A stretch of 64,000 bases of DNA from Marinomonas flavescens (lineage in GTDB: Bacteria > Pseudomonadota > Gammaproteobacteria > Pseudomonadales > Marinomonadaceae): assembly GCF_004352835.1 (NCBI RefSeq), contig NZ_SJSB01000005.1, positions 62,001 through 126,000 on the forward strand, in the 5' to 3' direction. The notes beneath the pieces are model-generated. The model was not told where the DNA came from, searched no databases, and saw only the letters and a program-made list of their open reading frames with translations. The translations under genes were made by a program, and so were the position numbers. Position 1 is the stretch's first letter. Each line of letters opens with the position of its first letter. Below, in pieces: positions 47,180-56,653 of this stretch.

Positions 47180-47476
47180 TTAGTCGTGAAAAAAGGCGAT
47201 TTCAATGTCACTTTTTACGATCGCACAGCAAGCAAGCATGTAGCCACTGTGAACCCAAGCAAGGGGCTCAAATGGGTATTCCACTTGCCCCCATAACAGC
47301 TTAATTGAGCAAGAAGAGCAGTAGCCTTCACGGCATTGGTATTCGATGTGAATACCCGCTCTTTCCAGCTGAGGCAGCAGCGGCTCGTCTTCAGTGACAA
47401 GAAACTGCTTCTTACCCAATAAGACGCGATGTACCAGGTCTTTAGATAGTGAGTCTTGTTTAGAGATCGAAGTCAT
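47180..47476 (-). CDS. [2Fe-2S] ferredoxin, ribonucleotide reductase maintenance (YfaE-like)
   Basis: The 98-residue protein has a plant-type cluster set C48-x4-C53-x2-C56 and C83 ([10 protein letters not shown], then LACC). The gene overlaps the end of nrdB by 17 bp, the same arrangement as yfaE in E. coli, whose product helps restore the diferric-tyrosyl radical of NrdB. The overlap argues for translational coupling. Confidence 0.92.
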   Translation of the reverse strand: MTSISKQDSLSKDLVHRVLLGKKQFLVTEDEPLLPQLERAGIHIEYQCREGYCSSCSIKLLWGQVEYPFEPLAWVHSGYMLACCAIVKSDIEIAFFHD

Positions 47477-48593
47477 CGAAGTCTGAATCGTCTAGGCTGT
47501 TGTCTGTTTGGCCCACTAAGTAGGAGCTAATTTCTGCTTCTTGAGGAGCCACTTGTACGTTGTCGCTAACGAGCCAAGCATTGATCCAAGGAATTGGATT
47601 GTGCTTAGTACTAAAGCAAGTATCCAGCCCCACTGCTTGCATGCGTACATTGGTAATGTACTCAACATATTGGCTTAGAATTTGAGCGTTTAGGCCGATC
47701 ATGGAGCCATCTTTAAATAAGTAAGTTGCCCATTCTTTTTCTTGCTCTGCCGCTTCAATGAAGATGTTGCGTACCTCATCTTGGCATTCTGCCGCAATCA
47801 TTGCCATTTCAGGGTCATCTTTACCAGACGCCATTAGGTTCAGCATGTGCTGAGTCCCCGTCAGGTGAAGGGCTTCATCGCGTGCGATCAATTTAATGAT
47901 CTTAGCGTTACCTTCCATTAATGTGCGTTCAGCAAAGGCAAAACTACAAGCAAAGCTGACGTAGAAGCGAATGGCTTCCAATACGTTAACGGAAGCAATG
48001 GTGAGGTAGAGGGCTTTTTTTAGCGTCGGCATGGAAATTTCAACGCTGCCTTTACCAGGGATATGGTGTGTGCCCATGCCCAGTGTGTTGTACAAACTGA
48101 CCATTTCAATTAAGCGGTCGTAGTAGACAGAGACACTGTCTGCTCGTTTGGTAATTTCTGTGTTGACGGTAATATCATCAAAAATAACCGTTGGATCATT
48201 GACAATATTTCGAATGATATGAGTGTAAGAACGGCTGTGAATGGTCTCACTAAAAGACCAGGTTTCAATCCAGGTTTCTAATTCTGGTAGCGACACAATT
48301 GGCAATAACGCAACATTAGGTGAGCGGCCTTGCACGCTGTCTAGCAAGGTTTGGTATTTTAAGTTACTCAAAAAAATGTGTTGTTCATGCTCGGCTAGCT
48401 GTTGGAAATCTTTACGATCGCTAGACAGATCGACTTCTTCAGGACGCCAAAAGAAAGACAATTGCTTTTCAATTAGTTTTTCAAAAATAGGGTGTTTTTG
48501 CTGGTCGTAGCGAGCAACATTGACATTTTCACCAAAGAACATAGGTTCTTTCATACTATCGAATTGCTTGCGGTTAAAAGTCGAGTAACTCAT
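47460..48593 (-). CDS. nrdB: Class Ia ribonucleotide reductase beta subunit
   Basis: The 377-residue protein houses the di-iron/tyrosyl radical. Iron ligands are seen in [33 protein letters not shown] and [16 protein letters not shown]. The C-terminal tail needed for NrdA binding ends in [14 protein letters not shown], acidic and Phe-containing. It is separated from nrdA by 135 bp with a strong palindrome and is transcribed with it leftwards. Confidence 0.96.
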   Translation of the reverse strand: MSYSTFNRKQFDSMKEPMFFGENVNVARYDQQKHPIFEKLIEKQLSFFWRPEEVDLSSDRKDFQQLAEHEQHIFLSNLKYQTLLDSVQGRSPNVALLPIVSLPELETWIETWSFSETIHSRSYTHIIRNIVNDPTVIFDDITVNTEITKRADSVSVYYDRLIEMVSLYNTLGMGTHHIPGKGSVEISMPTLKKALYLTIASVNVLEAIRFYVSFACSFAFAERTLMEGNAKIIKLIARDEALHLTGTQHMLNLMASGKDDPEMAMIAAECQDEVRNIFIEAAEQEKEWATYLFKDGSMIGLNAQILSQYVEYITNVRMQAVGLDTCFSTKHNPIPWINAWLVSDNVQVAPQEAEISSYLVGQTDNSLDDSDFDDFDL

Positions 48594-48680
48594 TGCTCAG
48601 GGGGTTCCTTAAATTCATCAGGCGTTCTATAGAGAAAAGCCTTAGAGAGTGATTAAATTTCTGTTTCGCTTTACACAACT

Positions 48681-48704
48681 AAGCCCCATCCTAGGATGGG
48701 GCTT
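48681..48704. repeat. 24-bp perfect palindrome between nrdA and nrdB
   Basis: AAGCCCCATCCTAGGATGGGGCTT is self-complementary over 24 bp, with no T-run after it on the leftward strand. As RNA it forms an 11-bp hairpin, which could stabilise or partly attenuate the nrdA-nrdB message. Confidence 0.7.
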
Positions 48705-48728
48705 GTGTTTGTGTGACAAATATCAGGC

Positions 48729-50993
48729 CTAGATCTTACAAGCACCACCGGCACAATCATCAATGTCGTCTTGCTGATCGTCCGCACCATCGCGGGTGTT
48801 ATGGTAATAAAGTGTTTTTACACCCAGTTTGTAAGCGGTTAGAAGGTCTTTTAAGATCACCTTCATAGGTACTTTTTGAGACTCAAATTTCTGAGGGTCG
48901 TAGTTTGTGTTCGCCGAAATTGCTTGGTCAACAAACTTCTGCATAATACCCACAAGCTGCAAGTAACCATCGTTTGAAGGGATGGTCCATAATAGCTCAT
49001 ATTGCTCTTTTAGGCGATCAAACTCAGGCACAACTTGCTTAAGAATGCCGTCTTTACTGGCTTTCACAGAGACAAAACCGCGTGGTGGCTCAATGCCATT
49101 GGTCGCGTTGCTGATCTGAGAAGACGTTTCAGAAGGCATCAGCGCGGTTAGCGTTGAGTTACGTAAGCCATGTTTCACAATATCAGTACGCAATGTTTCC
49201 CAATCGTAGTAAAGCTCAGGAGAAACGATGTTATCGATTTCTTTTTTGTAAGAGTCGATTGGCAAAATGCCTTTTGCGTACGTTGTTTCATTGAAAGCCA
49301 AACATGGGCCGAACTCTTGAGAAAGTTTGTTCGATGCTTTTAGTAGGTAGTACTGAATCGCTTCGAAAGTTTTGTGGGTCAGTTCGTTCGCACTGCCATC
49401 AGAATATTTAACGCCGTTCTTCGCTAAATAATACGCATAGTTGATGACACCAACACCCAAAGTACGACGCAGTTCAGTGGCACGTTGCGCCGCTGGAATC
49501 GGGTAGTTTTGGTAATCAAGTAACGCGTCCAATGCGCGAACAATCAATTCAGACAGTTCTTCGAGCTCATCAAGGTTTTCTAAGGCACCAAGGTTAAAAG
49601 CAGACAAGGTACAAAGGGCAATTTCGCCTTCTGGATCGTCGATGCGGTTTAATGGTTTAGTTGGTAGTGCGATTTCTAGACACAAGTTACTTTGTTTAAC
49701 CGGCGCCACGGCTGGGTCAAACGGGCTGTGCGTATTGCAGTGATCGACGTTTTGCAGGTAGATACGGCCTGTACTAGCACGCTCAGAAGCAAACAAGGTA
49801 AACAGTTCAGACGCTTTAATGGTTTGCTTGCGGATAGATTCGTCTTGCTCATATTGAACGTATAGACGGTCGAACTCTTCTTGATCTGCGAAGAAAGCAT
49901 CGTAGAGTCCAGGTACATCTGATGGACTGAATAAGGTGATGTTGCCACCTTTAATCAGACGTTGGTACATCAGGCGGTTAAATTGAACGCCGTAATCTAG
50001 GTGGCGAACACGGTTTTCTTCAACACCACGGTTATTTTTCAAGACCAATAGGCTTTCTACTTCTAGATGCCAGATCGGGTAGAAAACAGTGGCCGCACCG
50101 CCACGAACACCACCTTGTGAACAGCTTTTTACGGCAGTTTGGAAGTGTTTGTAGAATGGAATACAGCCTGTGTGGAAAGCTTCACCGCCACGGATTGGGC
50201 TACCCAAAGCGCGAATAGCGCCCGCATTTACGCCAATACCAGCGCGTTGACTAACGTACTTAACGATAGCGCTAGACGTGGCATTGATAGAGTCTAGAGA
50301 GTCACCACATTCAATCAATACACAGCTACTGAACTGACGTGTAGGGGTACGAATACCCGCCATGATCGGTGTTGGTAGTGAAATTTTGAACTTAGAAACA
50401 GCATCATAAAAACGTTTGATCAAGACTAAGCGTTCTTTCTTATCGTAGCCTGCAAACAAGCATGCAGCGACTAGAATATAGATAAATTGTGGGCTTTCAT
50501 AAATCTGGCCACTAACGCGGTTTTGAACTAAATATTTCCCTTCTAGCTGTTTAACCGCAGCGTAAGAAAAATCCATATCACGAGAGTGATCAATAAAACC
50601 GTTTAGTTTCTCGAAGTCTTCTTTAGAGTAATCTTTTAGCAGGTTTTCATCGTAGCGCTTTTGTTCAACAAGGTTTTGCACATGAGCATAAAGATGCGGT
50701 GGCTCAAAATCACCAAATGCTTTTTTACGCAAATGGAAGATGGCAAGGCGCGCGGCAAGATACTGGTAATCAGGGGTGTTTTCCGAGATTAAATCTGCAG
50801 CTGATTTGATCAAAGTTTCGTGAATATCAGTGGTTCGAATCCCTTCAAAGAACTGAATTTGGGCTTTTAATTCGACTTGGGAAACGGATACATTGTCTAA
50901 GCCATCAGCGGCCCATGTAATGACTTTATGAATCTTCTCAAGATTGATGTTTTCGGTCTGCCCGTTACGCTTAGTAACTGTGAGAGTGCTCAT
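48729..50993 (-). CDS. nrdA: Class Ia ribonucleotide reductase alpha subunit
   Basis: The 754-residue catalytic subunit has an N-terminal ATP-cone (VTKRNGQTENINLEKIHKVI...) for allosteric dATP control. The ten-stranded barrel includes FSSCVLIECGDSL with the first active-site Cys. CLEIALPTKPL supplies the second Cys, and EIALCTLSAFNLG the radical cysteine. The C-terminal CAGGAC pair relays reduction. Reduction partners are thioredoxin or glutaredoxin. Upstream lie two NrdR-box-like sites. Confidence 0.96.
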   Translation of the reverse strand: MSTLTVTKRNGQTENINLEKIHKVITWAADGLDNVSVSQVELKAQIQFFEGIRTTDIHETLIKSAADLISENTPDYQYLAARLAIFHLRKKAFGDFEPPHLYAHVQNLVEQKRYDENLLKDYSKEDFEKLNGFIDHSRDMDFSYAAVKQLEGKYLVQNRVSGQIYESPQFIYILVAACLFAGYDKKERLVLIKRFYDAVSKFKISLPTPIMAGIRTPTRQFSSCVLIECGDSLDSINATSSAIVKYVSQRAGIGVNAGAIRALGSPIRGGEAFHTGCIPFYKHFQTAVKSCSQGGVRGGAATVFYPIWHLEVESLLVLKNNRGVEENRVRHLDYGVQFNRLMYQRLIKGGNITLFSPSDVPGLYDAFFADQEEFDRLYVQYEQDESIRKQTIKASELFTLFASERASTGRIYLQNVDHCNTHSPFDPAVAPVKQSNLCLEIALPTKPLNRIDDPEGEIALCTLSAFNLGALENLDELEELSELIVRALDALLDYQNYPIPAAQRATELRRTLGVGVINYAYYLAKNGVKYSDGSANELTHKTFEAIQYYLLKASNKLSQEFGPCLAFNETTYAKGILPIDSYKKEIDNIVSPELYYDWETLRTDIVKHGLRNSTLTALMPSETSSQISNATNGIEPPRGFVSVKASKDGILKQVVPEFDRLKEQYELLWTIPSNDGYLQLVGIMQKFVDQAISANTNYDPQKFESQKVPMKVILKDLLTAYKLGVKTLYYHNTRDGADDQQDDIDDCAGGACKI

Positions 50994-51302
50994 GCCTTAA
51001 CTTCCCATTAGTGCATTCTGTGATTTAAGAGGTGTTTTACTGTATCTAGTGTTGGTTTGCTTGTTTGAACACTACATATAGTGTTTTGATCACCTGACTG
51101 TGAGAACAATAATGCTCTTTTTTTTTTAAATCAAGACTTGATAAATGCACAGAATTAAGGTCTGTTAGCTGCGGTAAGCGTCTACTAACTAGGCTCGCCT
51201 TAGGAAGCGGAATCTTGGTGGGAGGCAATATGTGATTGTCTTTTTTTTACTATTTTTACGAAAAAAAAATAGCCTTTTTTCTTGCCCAAACATTGATCAG
51301 GA
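50994..51302. other. Upstream region of nrdA with NrdR-box-like sites
   Basis: It contains the NrdR boxes described separately, an A-run or T-run near 51118-51127, and AT-rich stretches around 51240-51280 that could serve the leftward DUF1624 gene as a terminator (8-bp stem CTATTTTT/AAAAATAG at 51250-51272). No gene is seen. Confidence 0.5.
51037..51084 (-). promoter_or_regulatory. Paired NrdR boxes upstream of nrdA
   Basis: A near-consensus 16-mer ACACTACATATAGTGT (51069-51084) and a weaker 16-mer TTACTGTATCTAGTGT (51037-51052) start 32 bp apart, about three helical turns, and lie 44-91 bp upstream of nrdA. This is the spacing reported for NrdR operators. NrdR represses ribonucleotide reductase genes in response to ATP/dATP. 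The nrdR gene itself is not in the window. Confidence 0.8.
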
Positions 51303-52022
51303 TTAAGCGCTTAGCACCATTTTGGCAAAAGCGACCAAAGAGAATAAAATTAACTGATGTACCAGATAGATAGGTAGAGCGAAGCGACCCATGAAGGTTA
51401 ATATTTGCACCAATAAGTGGTTTGGAATGGTGCATTTATGCCAATTTAAATAACCGAATAGAGGACCAATCAAAACAACCCCAATCCAAGGCAGTGGAAA
51501 AAGAATGTCTAGTGTCTGATGAGGTAAATTTAAGTAATGTACTATGGTAGGAAGGGCGTTTGGGAAATGCAACCAAGACGTTTCACTGTAGATGGCGAGA
51601 ATAGCGCTGCCGATCAAAGCAGAAAGAATGGGGCGACGACTTAATGGGCGTACCAAAAAGGTAGCCAGAAAAATAAAGTGTAAGATGCCAAAAAAAATCC
51701 AATGATTGGGGAGCGCAAGATAGGTTCCGAGAGAAATCAATGCAGCAGCCAGCAGTACTTTTACGTCTCGTTTCCAAATGACGAATCTGAGGTGATGACG
51801 ATTGGATAAATAGGCGGACCAGCCTACAGCGGTGAGAAATAGCGTCACGATAACGCGTCTAAAATCGATCCAGAATGGATCGGCTAATGAAAACTCAATA
51901 TAGCCAAAGTTTCCTAGGTCCCAGCAAAAATGAAAAATCATCATAAGCAAAACGGCAAAGCCTCGATATGCATCAAGGAACGAACTGCGTGAAACGTCTA
52001 AAACATCATGATCTGCTGACAT
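51303..52022 (-). CDS. DUF1624/heparan-alpha-glucosaminide N-acetyltransferase-like membrane protein
   Basis: The product has 239 residues from the ATG at 52022, chosen over a start at 52088 because the longer form would overlap the divergent AlkB-like gene. It has seven or so membrane helices. The start DAYRGFAVLLMMIFHFCWDL has the R-G-x-A...M-x-x-H-x-x-x-D pattern of the family. The C-terminal FALPIYLVHQ is also typical. The eukaryotic namesake acetylates heparan ends across the lysosomal membrane; bacterial substrates are not known. Confidence 0.85.
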   Translation of the reverse strand: MSADHDVLDVSRSSFLDAYRGFAVLLMMIFHFCWDLGNFGYIEFSLADPFWIDFRRVIVTLFLTAVGWSAYLSNRHHLRFVIWKRDVKVLLAAALISLGTYLALPNHWIFFGILHFIFLATFLVRPLSRRPILSALIGSAILAIYSETSWLHFPNALPTIVHYLNLPHQTLDILFPLPWIGVVLIGPLFGYLNWHKCTIPNHLLVQILTFMGRFALPIYLVHQLILFSLVAFAKMVLSA

Positions 52023-52096
52023 GTGAATCCAAGGAAAATATAACGAAGAGAGTCCGGCCATCATACCGACACTCAAATTCGAGCTCAAGGTGCTCG

Positions 52097-52606
52097 GTGC
52101 TATTACCTTGTCTTAAAAAGAATTTAGAGTGGAATCAAGAGAAAATTATTATGTTTGGTCGTGAGGTTAGTGTGCCTCGCAAAGTCGCTTTTTTGGGTGA
52201 TCATGGGCTTTGCTATCGTTATTCCGGTGTAGATCATTATGCGCAGGGGTGGCCAGATTGGTTGCTGAGTATTAAGCAAGAAGCCGAGTGTTTATCGGGG
52301 CAGCGGTTTAATTGTGTCTTATTAAACTGGTATCAAGATGGTGACGATTATATGGGGTGGCATAGTGATAGCGAAGTGACGCTTGGCCCTGCGCCTGTGG
52401 TGGCGATGTTAAGTTTAGGTGCGCAGAGGGAGTTTGTATTTCGCCTTAAAGGCAATCACAAGATAAAACATACGGTAAGTTTAACTAACGAAAGCTGGTT
52501 AGTGATGTGTGAATCTACTCAGGTGTTGTGGCAGCATAGTTTACCGAAAAGAAAAAAAGTCAAAGAGGAGCGGATAAGTTTAACGTTTCGGCTCCTCTTA
52601 TTCTGA
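52097..52606 (+). CDS. AlkB-like 2-oxoglutarate/Fe(II) dioxygenase
   Basis: The HxD...H metal site is in GWHSDSE and LWQHSLPKRKK, and the 2-oxoglutarate Arg in RISLTFR; FGREVSVPR and YRYSG are the family's nucleotide-contact strands. Relatives repair alkylated DNA bases by oxidative demethylation. I place the start at GTG 52097 with AAGG six bases upstream, giving 169 residues. This leaves only about a dozen residues before the LEW strand, shorter than usual. An open frame continues to an ATG at 51968, but it would overlap the divergent gene and has poor protein-like composition there. Confidence 0.8.
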   Translation: MLLPCLKKNLEWNQEKIIMFGREVSVPRKVAFLGDHGLCYRYSGVDHYAQGWPDWLLSIKQEAECLSGQRFNCVLLNWYQDGDDYMGWHSDSEVTLGPAPVVAMLSLGAQREFVFRLKGNHKIKHTVSLTNESWLVMCESTQVLWQHSLPKRKKVKEERISLTFRLLLF

Positions 52607-52621
52607 TCACTGTACACAGGG

Positions 52622-53263
52622 TTAAGGCGCTTTACGTCGCAATGTCCATTGTTCATTAATTTTTCTGAAGCATAGACGATCATGGAGGCGACTAGGACGG
52701 CCTTGCCAAAACTCAATAGAGGTTGGGTTTAAAGTATAGCCACCCCAGTTTTCAGGGCAGGCCACTTTTTGATCCGTGAACGCTTTTTCTTCTGCCTTAA
52801 AGGCGGCTTGAAGAACGCTTCGATCTTTAATGATGGTACTTTGTTTTGATGTTCGTGCAGCAAGTTGACTGCCTCTAGGACGACTAGAGAAATAGTCTTC
52901 AGAAACCTCTCTGAGTACTTTTTCTACCGTACCTTCAATACGAATTTGTCGTGATAACGTGGGCCAAAAAAACGTTAAGCAAGCTTTGTTGTTGTGTGCT
53001 AGCTGCTGGCCTTTGTCGCTTTCATAATTGGTGAAGAAGGTGAAGCCAGACTCATTATGTTCTTTTAACAGAACCACACGAGCATGAGGCTGCCCTTGAG
53101 CGTCGACTGTGCTTATTAGCATAGCCGTTGGATCATCGACGCCTTCGTCGATAGCAAAAGCAAGCCATTGATCAAAGAAAGCGGTTGGGTCGTCTCCCAC
53201 GGTATCTTCCAAGAGATCCTCGAATTGATAATCACGTCGAATGGCGTGTAGGTCACGGTTCAT
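52622..53263 (-). CDS. pdxH: Pyridoxamine 5'-phosphate oxidase
   Basis: The 213-residue FMN enzyme oxidises PNP and PMP to pyridoxal 5'-phosphate. The motifs are RVVLLKEHNESGFTFFTNYES, GTVEKVLREVSEDYFSSRPRGSQLAA and GYTLNPTSIEFWQGRPSRLHDRL, the latter holding the PLP/FMN contacts. It starts two bases after the coq7 stop, which is upstream in the leftward direction, so translation is probably coupled. Confidence 0.95.
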   Translation of the reverse strand: MNRDLHAIRRDYQFEDLLEDTVGDDPTAFFDQWLAFAIDEGVDDPTAMLISTVDAQGQPHARVVLLKEHNESGFTFFTNYESDKGQQLAHNNKACLTFFWPTLSRQIRIEGTVEKVLREVSEDYFSSRPRGSQLAARTSKQSTIIKDRSVLQAAFKAEEKAFTDQKVACPENWGGYTLNPTSIEFWQGRPSRLHDRLCFRKINEQWTLRRKAP

Positions 53264-53265
53264 AA

Positions 53266-53898
53266 TCAGATCCTGTAAGTTGAGATGGTCATAACTTTTG
53301 AAATTTGTGTCATCATTGCCATAACAGGTTTAGGGAAAACATAGCCCCCAGAGTCTAATGCTGCTTGTTTATGTCGTGCTTCATCAATGTGCATTTGAGT
53401 AAGCACTGCTTTACTTTTTACATCTTGTACTGGCAATGCGCTCATATGTTTTTCTAAATGAGTGCAGACTTGATCTTCGGTTGCGGCGACAAAGCCTAAA
53501 CTGAGCTTGTCACTAATCAATCCAGCCCCTGCGCCGATACTAAAAGAAGCACCATAAAATAATGGGTTTAAAATACTGGGTCGACTGCCTAAATCGTATA
53601 AGCGTTTCTCACACCATACGAGGTGATCTATTTCTTCTTCTGCAGCATGCTCCATTTTTTCTCTAACGGCATCCAGTTTGGCTGTGCTTGCTTGGCCTGC
53701 ATACAATGCTTGAGCGCAAACTTCACCAGTATGGTTTATCCGCATTAGGCCAATAGCATGCTTGCGTTCAGCATCCGTGTATTGTGCCTCTTGGTGTTCG
53801 TTAGCTGGAGACGCTCGCATGGCTTTTGCTGCGTGTGGCACTAGTGTTTGCAGAGCCCGATCAAGCTGTAATACCGCTTTGTCTAGAACAGAAAACAT
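53266..53898 (-). CDS. coq7: Ubiquinone biosynthesis hydroxylase Coq7
   Basis: The 210-residue di-iron protein hydroxylates 3-demethylubiquinone at C5 (the C6 position in yeast naming). The EEE-type ligands occur in [27 protein letters not shown] and [10 protein letters not shown]. Presence of Coq7 rather than UbiF supports an Oceanospirillales/Pseudomonas-like lineage. AGGAG precedes the ATG. It lies between hinT and pdxH in a compact leftward cluster. Confidence 0.94.
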   Translation of the reverse strand: MFSVLDKAVLQLDRALQTLVPHAAKAMRASPANEHQEAQYTDAERKHAIGLMRINHTGEVCAQALYAGQASTAKLDAVREKMEHAAEEEIDHLVWCEKRLYDLGSRPSILNPLFYGASFSIGAGAGLISDKLSLGFVAATEDQVCTHLEKHMSALPVQDVKSKAVLTQMHIDEARHKQAALDSGGYVFPKPVMAMMTQISKVMTISTYRI

Positions 53899-53912
53899 CG
53901 TATTTACTCCTA

Positions 53913-54254
53913 TTAGCCTGGCGGCCAGGTCATGGCGCGACCACCGAGTACATGCATGTGAATGTGGTACACGGTTTGGCCACCCATTTCATTACAGTTC
54001 ATTGTGACGCGATAGCCGGCATCGCTAATGCCTTTTTCTTTGGCGATTTTCGCCGCAACGATAGGGAGCTTCCCTACGATCGGAGAATCGTCATCGGTCA
54101 AGTCGTTTAATGTACTGATATGGCGCTTTGGGATCACTAAAAAGTGCGTTGGCGCCTGAGGCATGATGTCTTCAAAGGCAATCACATCATCATCTTGGTA
54201 CAAAATAGTGGCTGGTATCTCGCCTTTGACTAATTTACAAAATAGGCAATCCAT
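53913..54254 (-). CDS. hinT: HIT family nucleotide hydrolase (HinT)
   Basis: The 113-residue protein carries HIHMHVLGG (HxHxH) at the C-terminus, with the N-terminal [20 protein letters not shown] and FLVIPKRHI segments. HinT cleaves adenosine 5'-phosphoramidates. It is the first gene of the hinT-coq7-pdxH cluster. Confidence 0.94.
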   Translation of the reverse strand: MDCLFCKLVKGEIPATILYQDDDVIAFEDIMPQAPTHFLVIPKRHISTLNDLTDDDSPIVGKLPIVAAKIAKEKGISDAGYRVTMNCNEMGGQTVYHIHMHVLGGRAMTWPPG

Positions 54255-54297
54255 GTAGTCCCCTAGGTTTCTATTATTGAAGGTATGTATCGATTCA

Positions 54298-56631
54298 TCA
54301 AGGCTCTTTGCGCAAAGGTTTGATGCTAGGCAATAAAGTGTTTTTATGTCTCTCGCCTCTGCGAATCAGGCGCAATAATTGCACTTGCAGTTGGCTATCA
54401 AGTTCACTGCCGGTCATTAGCTCATCAAAGCCAATGGTTTTCGCGTAATCTCGTGACATTTTAACATTATTCGTAATCAGTAGGCATTGGTCTTCAACTT
54501 TCATCAGTGGTCGAACTTTCTGAATAGTGATATGAGGAATATGCCCGCCATTATCAAAGACTAAAATAATACTGGCCAAATATCGGTTGTCTGGTTTGTC
54601 TAAGAATATTAGTAACTCATCCAATTGATCAAAATGCTCAATATTATTGTGCTTAGACTGTAGGATATTTAATGCTTTTTGTAAGTCTTTATCCTGTTGG
54701 CCGAAGAGAATTAAATCGCAATTATGTTCCTGCTCTAGTTCGGTTCTGGCGTATCGAATATGAGACGAAATTGGAATACTAACACTTAATACTTGAGATT
54801 TTTCATGCTGAGTAATGTCCATTTTACCATTTAGATGATGGATGAGTAACGAGATGTAGTTCATCCCTAAATCAAATCCCCCTTCAGCTTTAGACACCCG
54901 ATTTGGAATGGGGTAGCAGTAGAGCTCAAGCATTCGTATGCCTTCACGATTTAAGTCGTGACGAGAAATCTCCATCGTTAGCACTTGATCGGTGAAGTAT
55001 TTGAATTCCAGTATCATGGTTTCAATCAAATGCTGAATAAGCTCAGCATTGTTTAATATTTCTACATGATCAATGTTCTTAGTGATGAGATCGACACTTG
55101 TATTGTCTTGATCTAGAAGTTGAAAGCTATTGTATGCATCGTCGACAATTTTAGTTAAAAACAGTGGCAGCGATTGTTCCGGTTGAGTTTTGTCTTGTGT
55201 GGCACCGATGAAATCAAGGCGTTGAGTTAATTCTTGCAAGTTGTTGTTAGCAATCAGCCCATTATGAATAAGCTGCCTGTTTTTCTCACTTTTAAGGTTT
55301 TTTTCTATTTCTAAAAGGCTTCCATCGATAACATTGATCTGTCTGCGCAAGCGGCTTGATAGGTCCGAAATAAGATCTAACGTCTTAGCCTGTGAGTAGC
55401 GAGTTAAGCGGGATTGTTTTTTCAAAAATGGATTGAGTTGAGCAATCATGCCGCTGAAATGGATCATGGCTTCAATAATAAATATAACCGTCAAGCCCCA
55501 TTCATAAATGATTGGACTGGACATCATTCCGTAGGCGCTCATTGCCCAAATAAAATACCCAATGAGCAAAGTGATACGAGCTGTTAAATAATGTCCAGAA
55601 AAAGGAATGGATTTGAAATAGGCATAAACAGCCAATGCGGTTAACAGAAGCAGTGTAATAAAAGTGATAAAAGACAAGTAGATGATATTGATAAAATGTG
55701 GTGACGCGGTAAAGAGTATCGCGAAAAAAGCATTAGTAGTACCAAGGACAACTAGCGCTTTATCGAGCGTCGGTAAATAGGATTTGGTATCCAGATAGAG
55801 TCGGGAGAAAAAGGTCATGCCAACCATACAAGATAGAGCGGCAAAATTGTATATACGTTCTTGTAGTCCTACTTGATTAGGAAAAAATTGATAAAGTTGA
55901 CCATGGAAGGCCAGATGAAATAAAGCGATTGCTAACAGCATAACACTGTACACAATGTACATCGGGTGTGTGCTTTTTATATAGAAAAAGAGATTACTTA
56001 AGAACACAATCAATAAAATTCCCATTAATAAGCCGGTAAAAGTAAAGTTCTCTTGTGAGCTTAATGAGACCTTAGACAAGGTTTTAAGATAGATCTGCAT
56101 ATTGATGGGTAAGTTTGAAGATAACCGCAGATAGATAGTAAATACGGGTGGAGCGTTACTTGGTAGCGGAAAAAGATAATTCGGGTGCTCAATGGGTCTA
56201 TTCGAATAAGGACGGTCTTCACCGAGACGAGCTTGAACCTGGTTTTCATAAAGGCTAGGAATGTAGATATCAACATATTCTAAACGTGGGGCATTGAGTT
56301 CAAGTAACACAGGTTGGTTTTTGCTGGTTCTAATGGCGACTTCTGTTCGCAACCAAATGTTTCCTTTAATCAACCCTAGTTGTAAGGAATACCCGTTAAC
56401 GGGTAAAAAATGCTTGGAGTATGCTTCTGAAGAGACAGTGTTGATTGATAACTGCCCACTGCTGTCAACAAGATAGTGGGCACTTTTCGCTACATTAAAC
56501 ACGCTATGGGTGTCATCTATCAACGCAATGTCGTGAGCGGCCCAAGAGTCATTGGTAGCCAACAATAAAAATAGTAGAATTAGTCGTGAAAACAAAAAGC
56601 TAGCCCAGAATGTTTTAAGTAAGGCTATCAT
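54298..56631 (-). CDS. 7TM-DISM membrane protein with a degenerate histidine-kinase core
   Basis: The product has 777 residues. An N-terminal signal and periplasmic 7TMR-DISMED2-like domain (to about 190, NIWLRTEVAIR, then LELNAPRLEYVDIYIPS) are followed by seven membrane helices (about 197-395). A dimerisation-like helix follows whose H-box aligns as DLSSRLRRQINVIDG where active kinases have SHELRTPLNAIIG; Ser425-Ser426 replaces the phosphoacceptor His. The ATPase-like part keeps a GGFDLGMNYISLLIHHLNGKM G2-like helix but has no N-box Asn or D-x-G-x-G. The last 120 residues (638-756) resemble a receiver with Asp693 in LVFDNGG but no acidic pair in DLILFGQQD. It is probably a sensor or scaffold without kinase chemistry. 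Confidence 0.75.
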   Translation of the reverse strand: MIALLKTFWASFLFSRLILLFLLLATNDSWAAHDIALIDDTHSVFNVAKSAHYLVDSSGQLSINTVSSEAYSKHFLPVNGYSLQLGLIKGNIWLRTEVAIRTSKNQPVLLELNAPRLEYVDIYIPSLYENQVQARLGEDRPYSNRPIEHPNYLFPLPSNAPPVFTIYLRLSSNLPINMQIYLKTLSKVSLSSQENFTFTGLLMGILLIVFLSNLFFYIKSTHPMYIVYSVMLLAIALFHLAFHGQLYQFFPNQVGLQERIYNFAALSCMVGMTFFSRLYLDTKSYLPTLDKALVVLGTTNAFFAILFTASPHFINIIYLSFITFITLLLLTALAVYAYFKSIPFSGHYLTARITLLIGYFIWAMSAYGMMSSPIIYEWGLTVIFIIEAMIHFSGMIAQLNPFLKKQSRLTRYSQAKTLDLISDLSSRLRRQINVIDGSLLEIEKNLKSEKNRQLIHNGLIANNNLQELTQRLDFIGATQDKTQPEQSLPLFLTKIVDDAYNSFQLLDQDNTSVDLITKNIDHVEILNNAELIQHLIETMILEFKYFTDQVLTMEISRHDLNREGIRMLELYCYPIPNRVSKAEGGFDLGMNYISLLIHHLNGKMDITQHEKSQVLSVSIPISSHIRYARTELEQEHNCDLILFGQQDKDLQKALNILQSKHNNIEHFDQLDELLIFLDKPDNRYLASIILVFDNGGHIPHITIQKVRPLMKVEDQCLLITNNVKMSRDYAKTIGFDELMTGSELDSQLQVQLLRLIRRGERHKNTLLPSIKPLRKEP

Positions 56632-56653
56632 TATTAACTAGATAGGGGATGAA

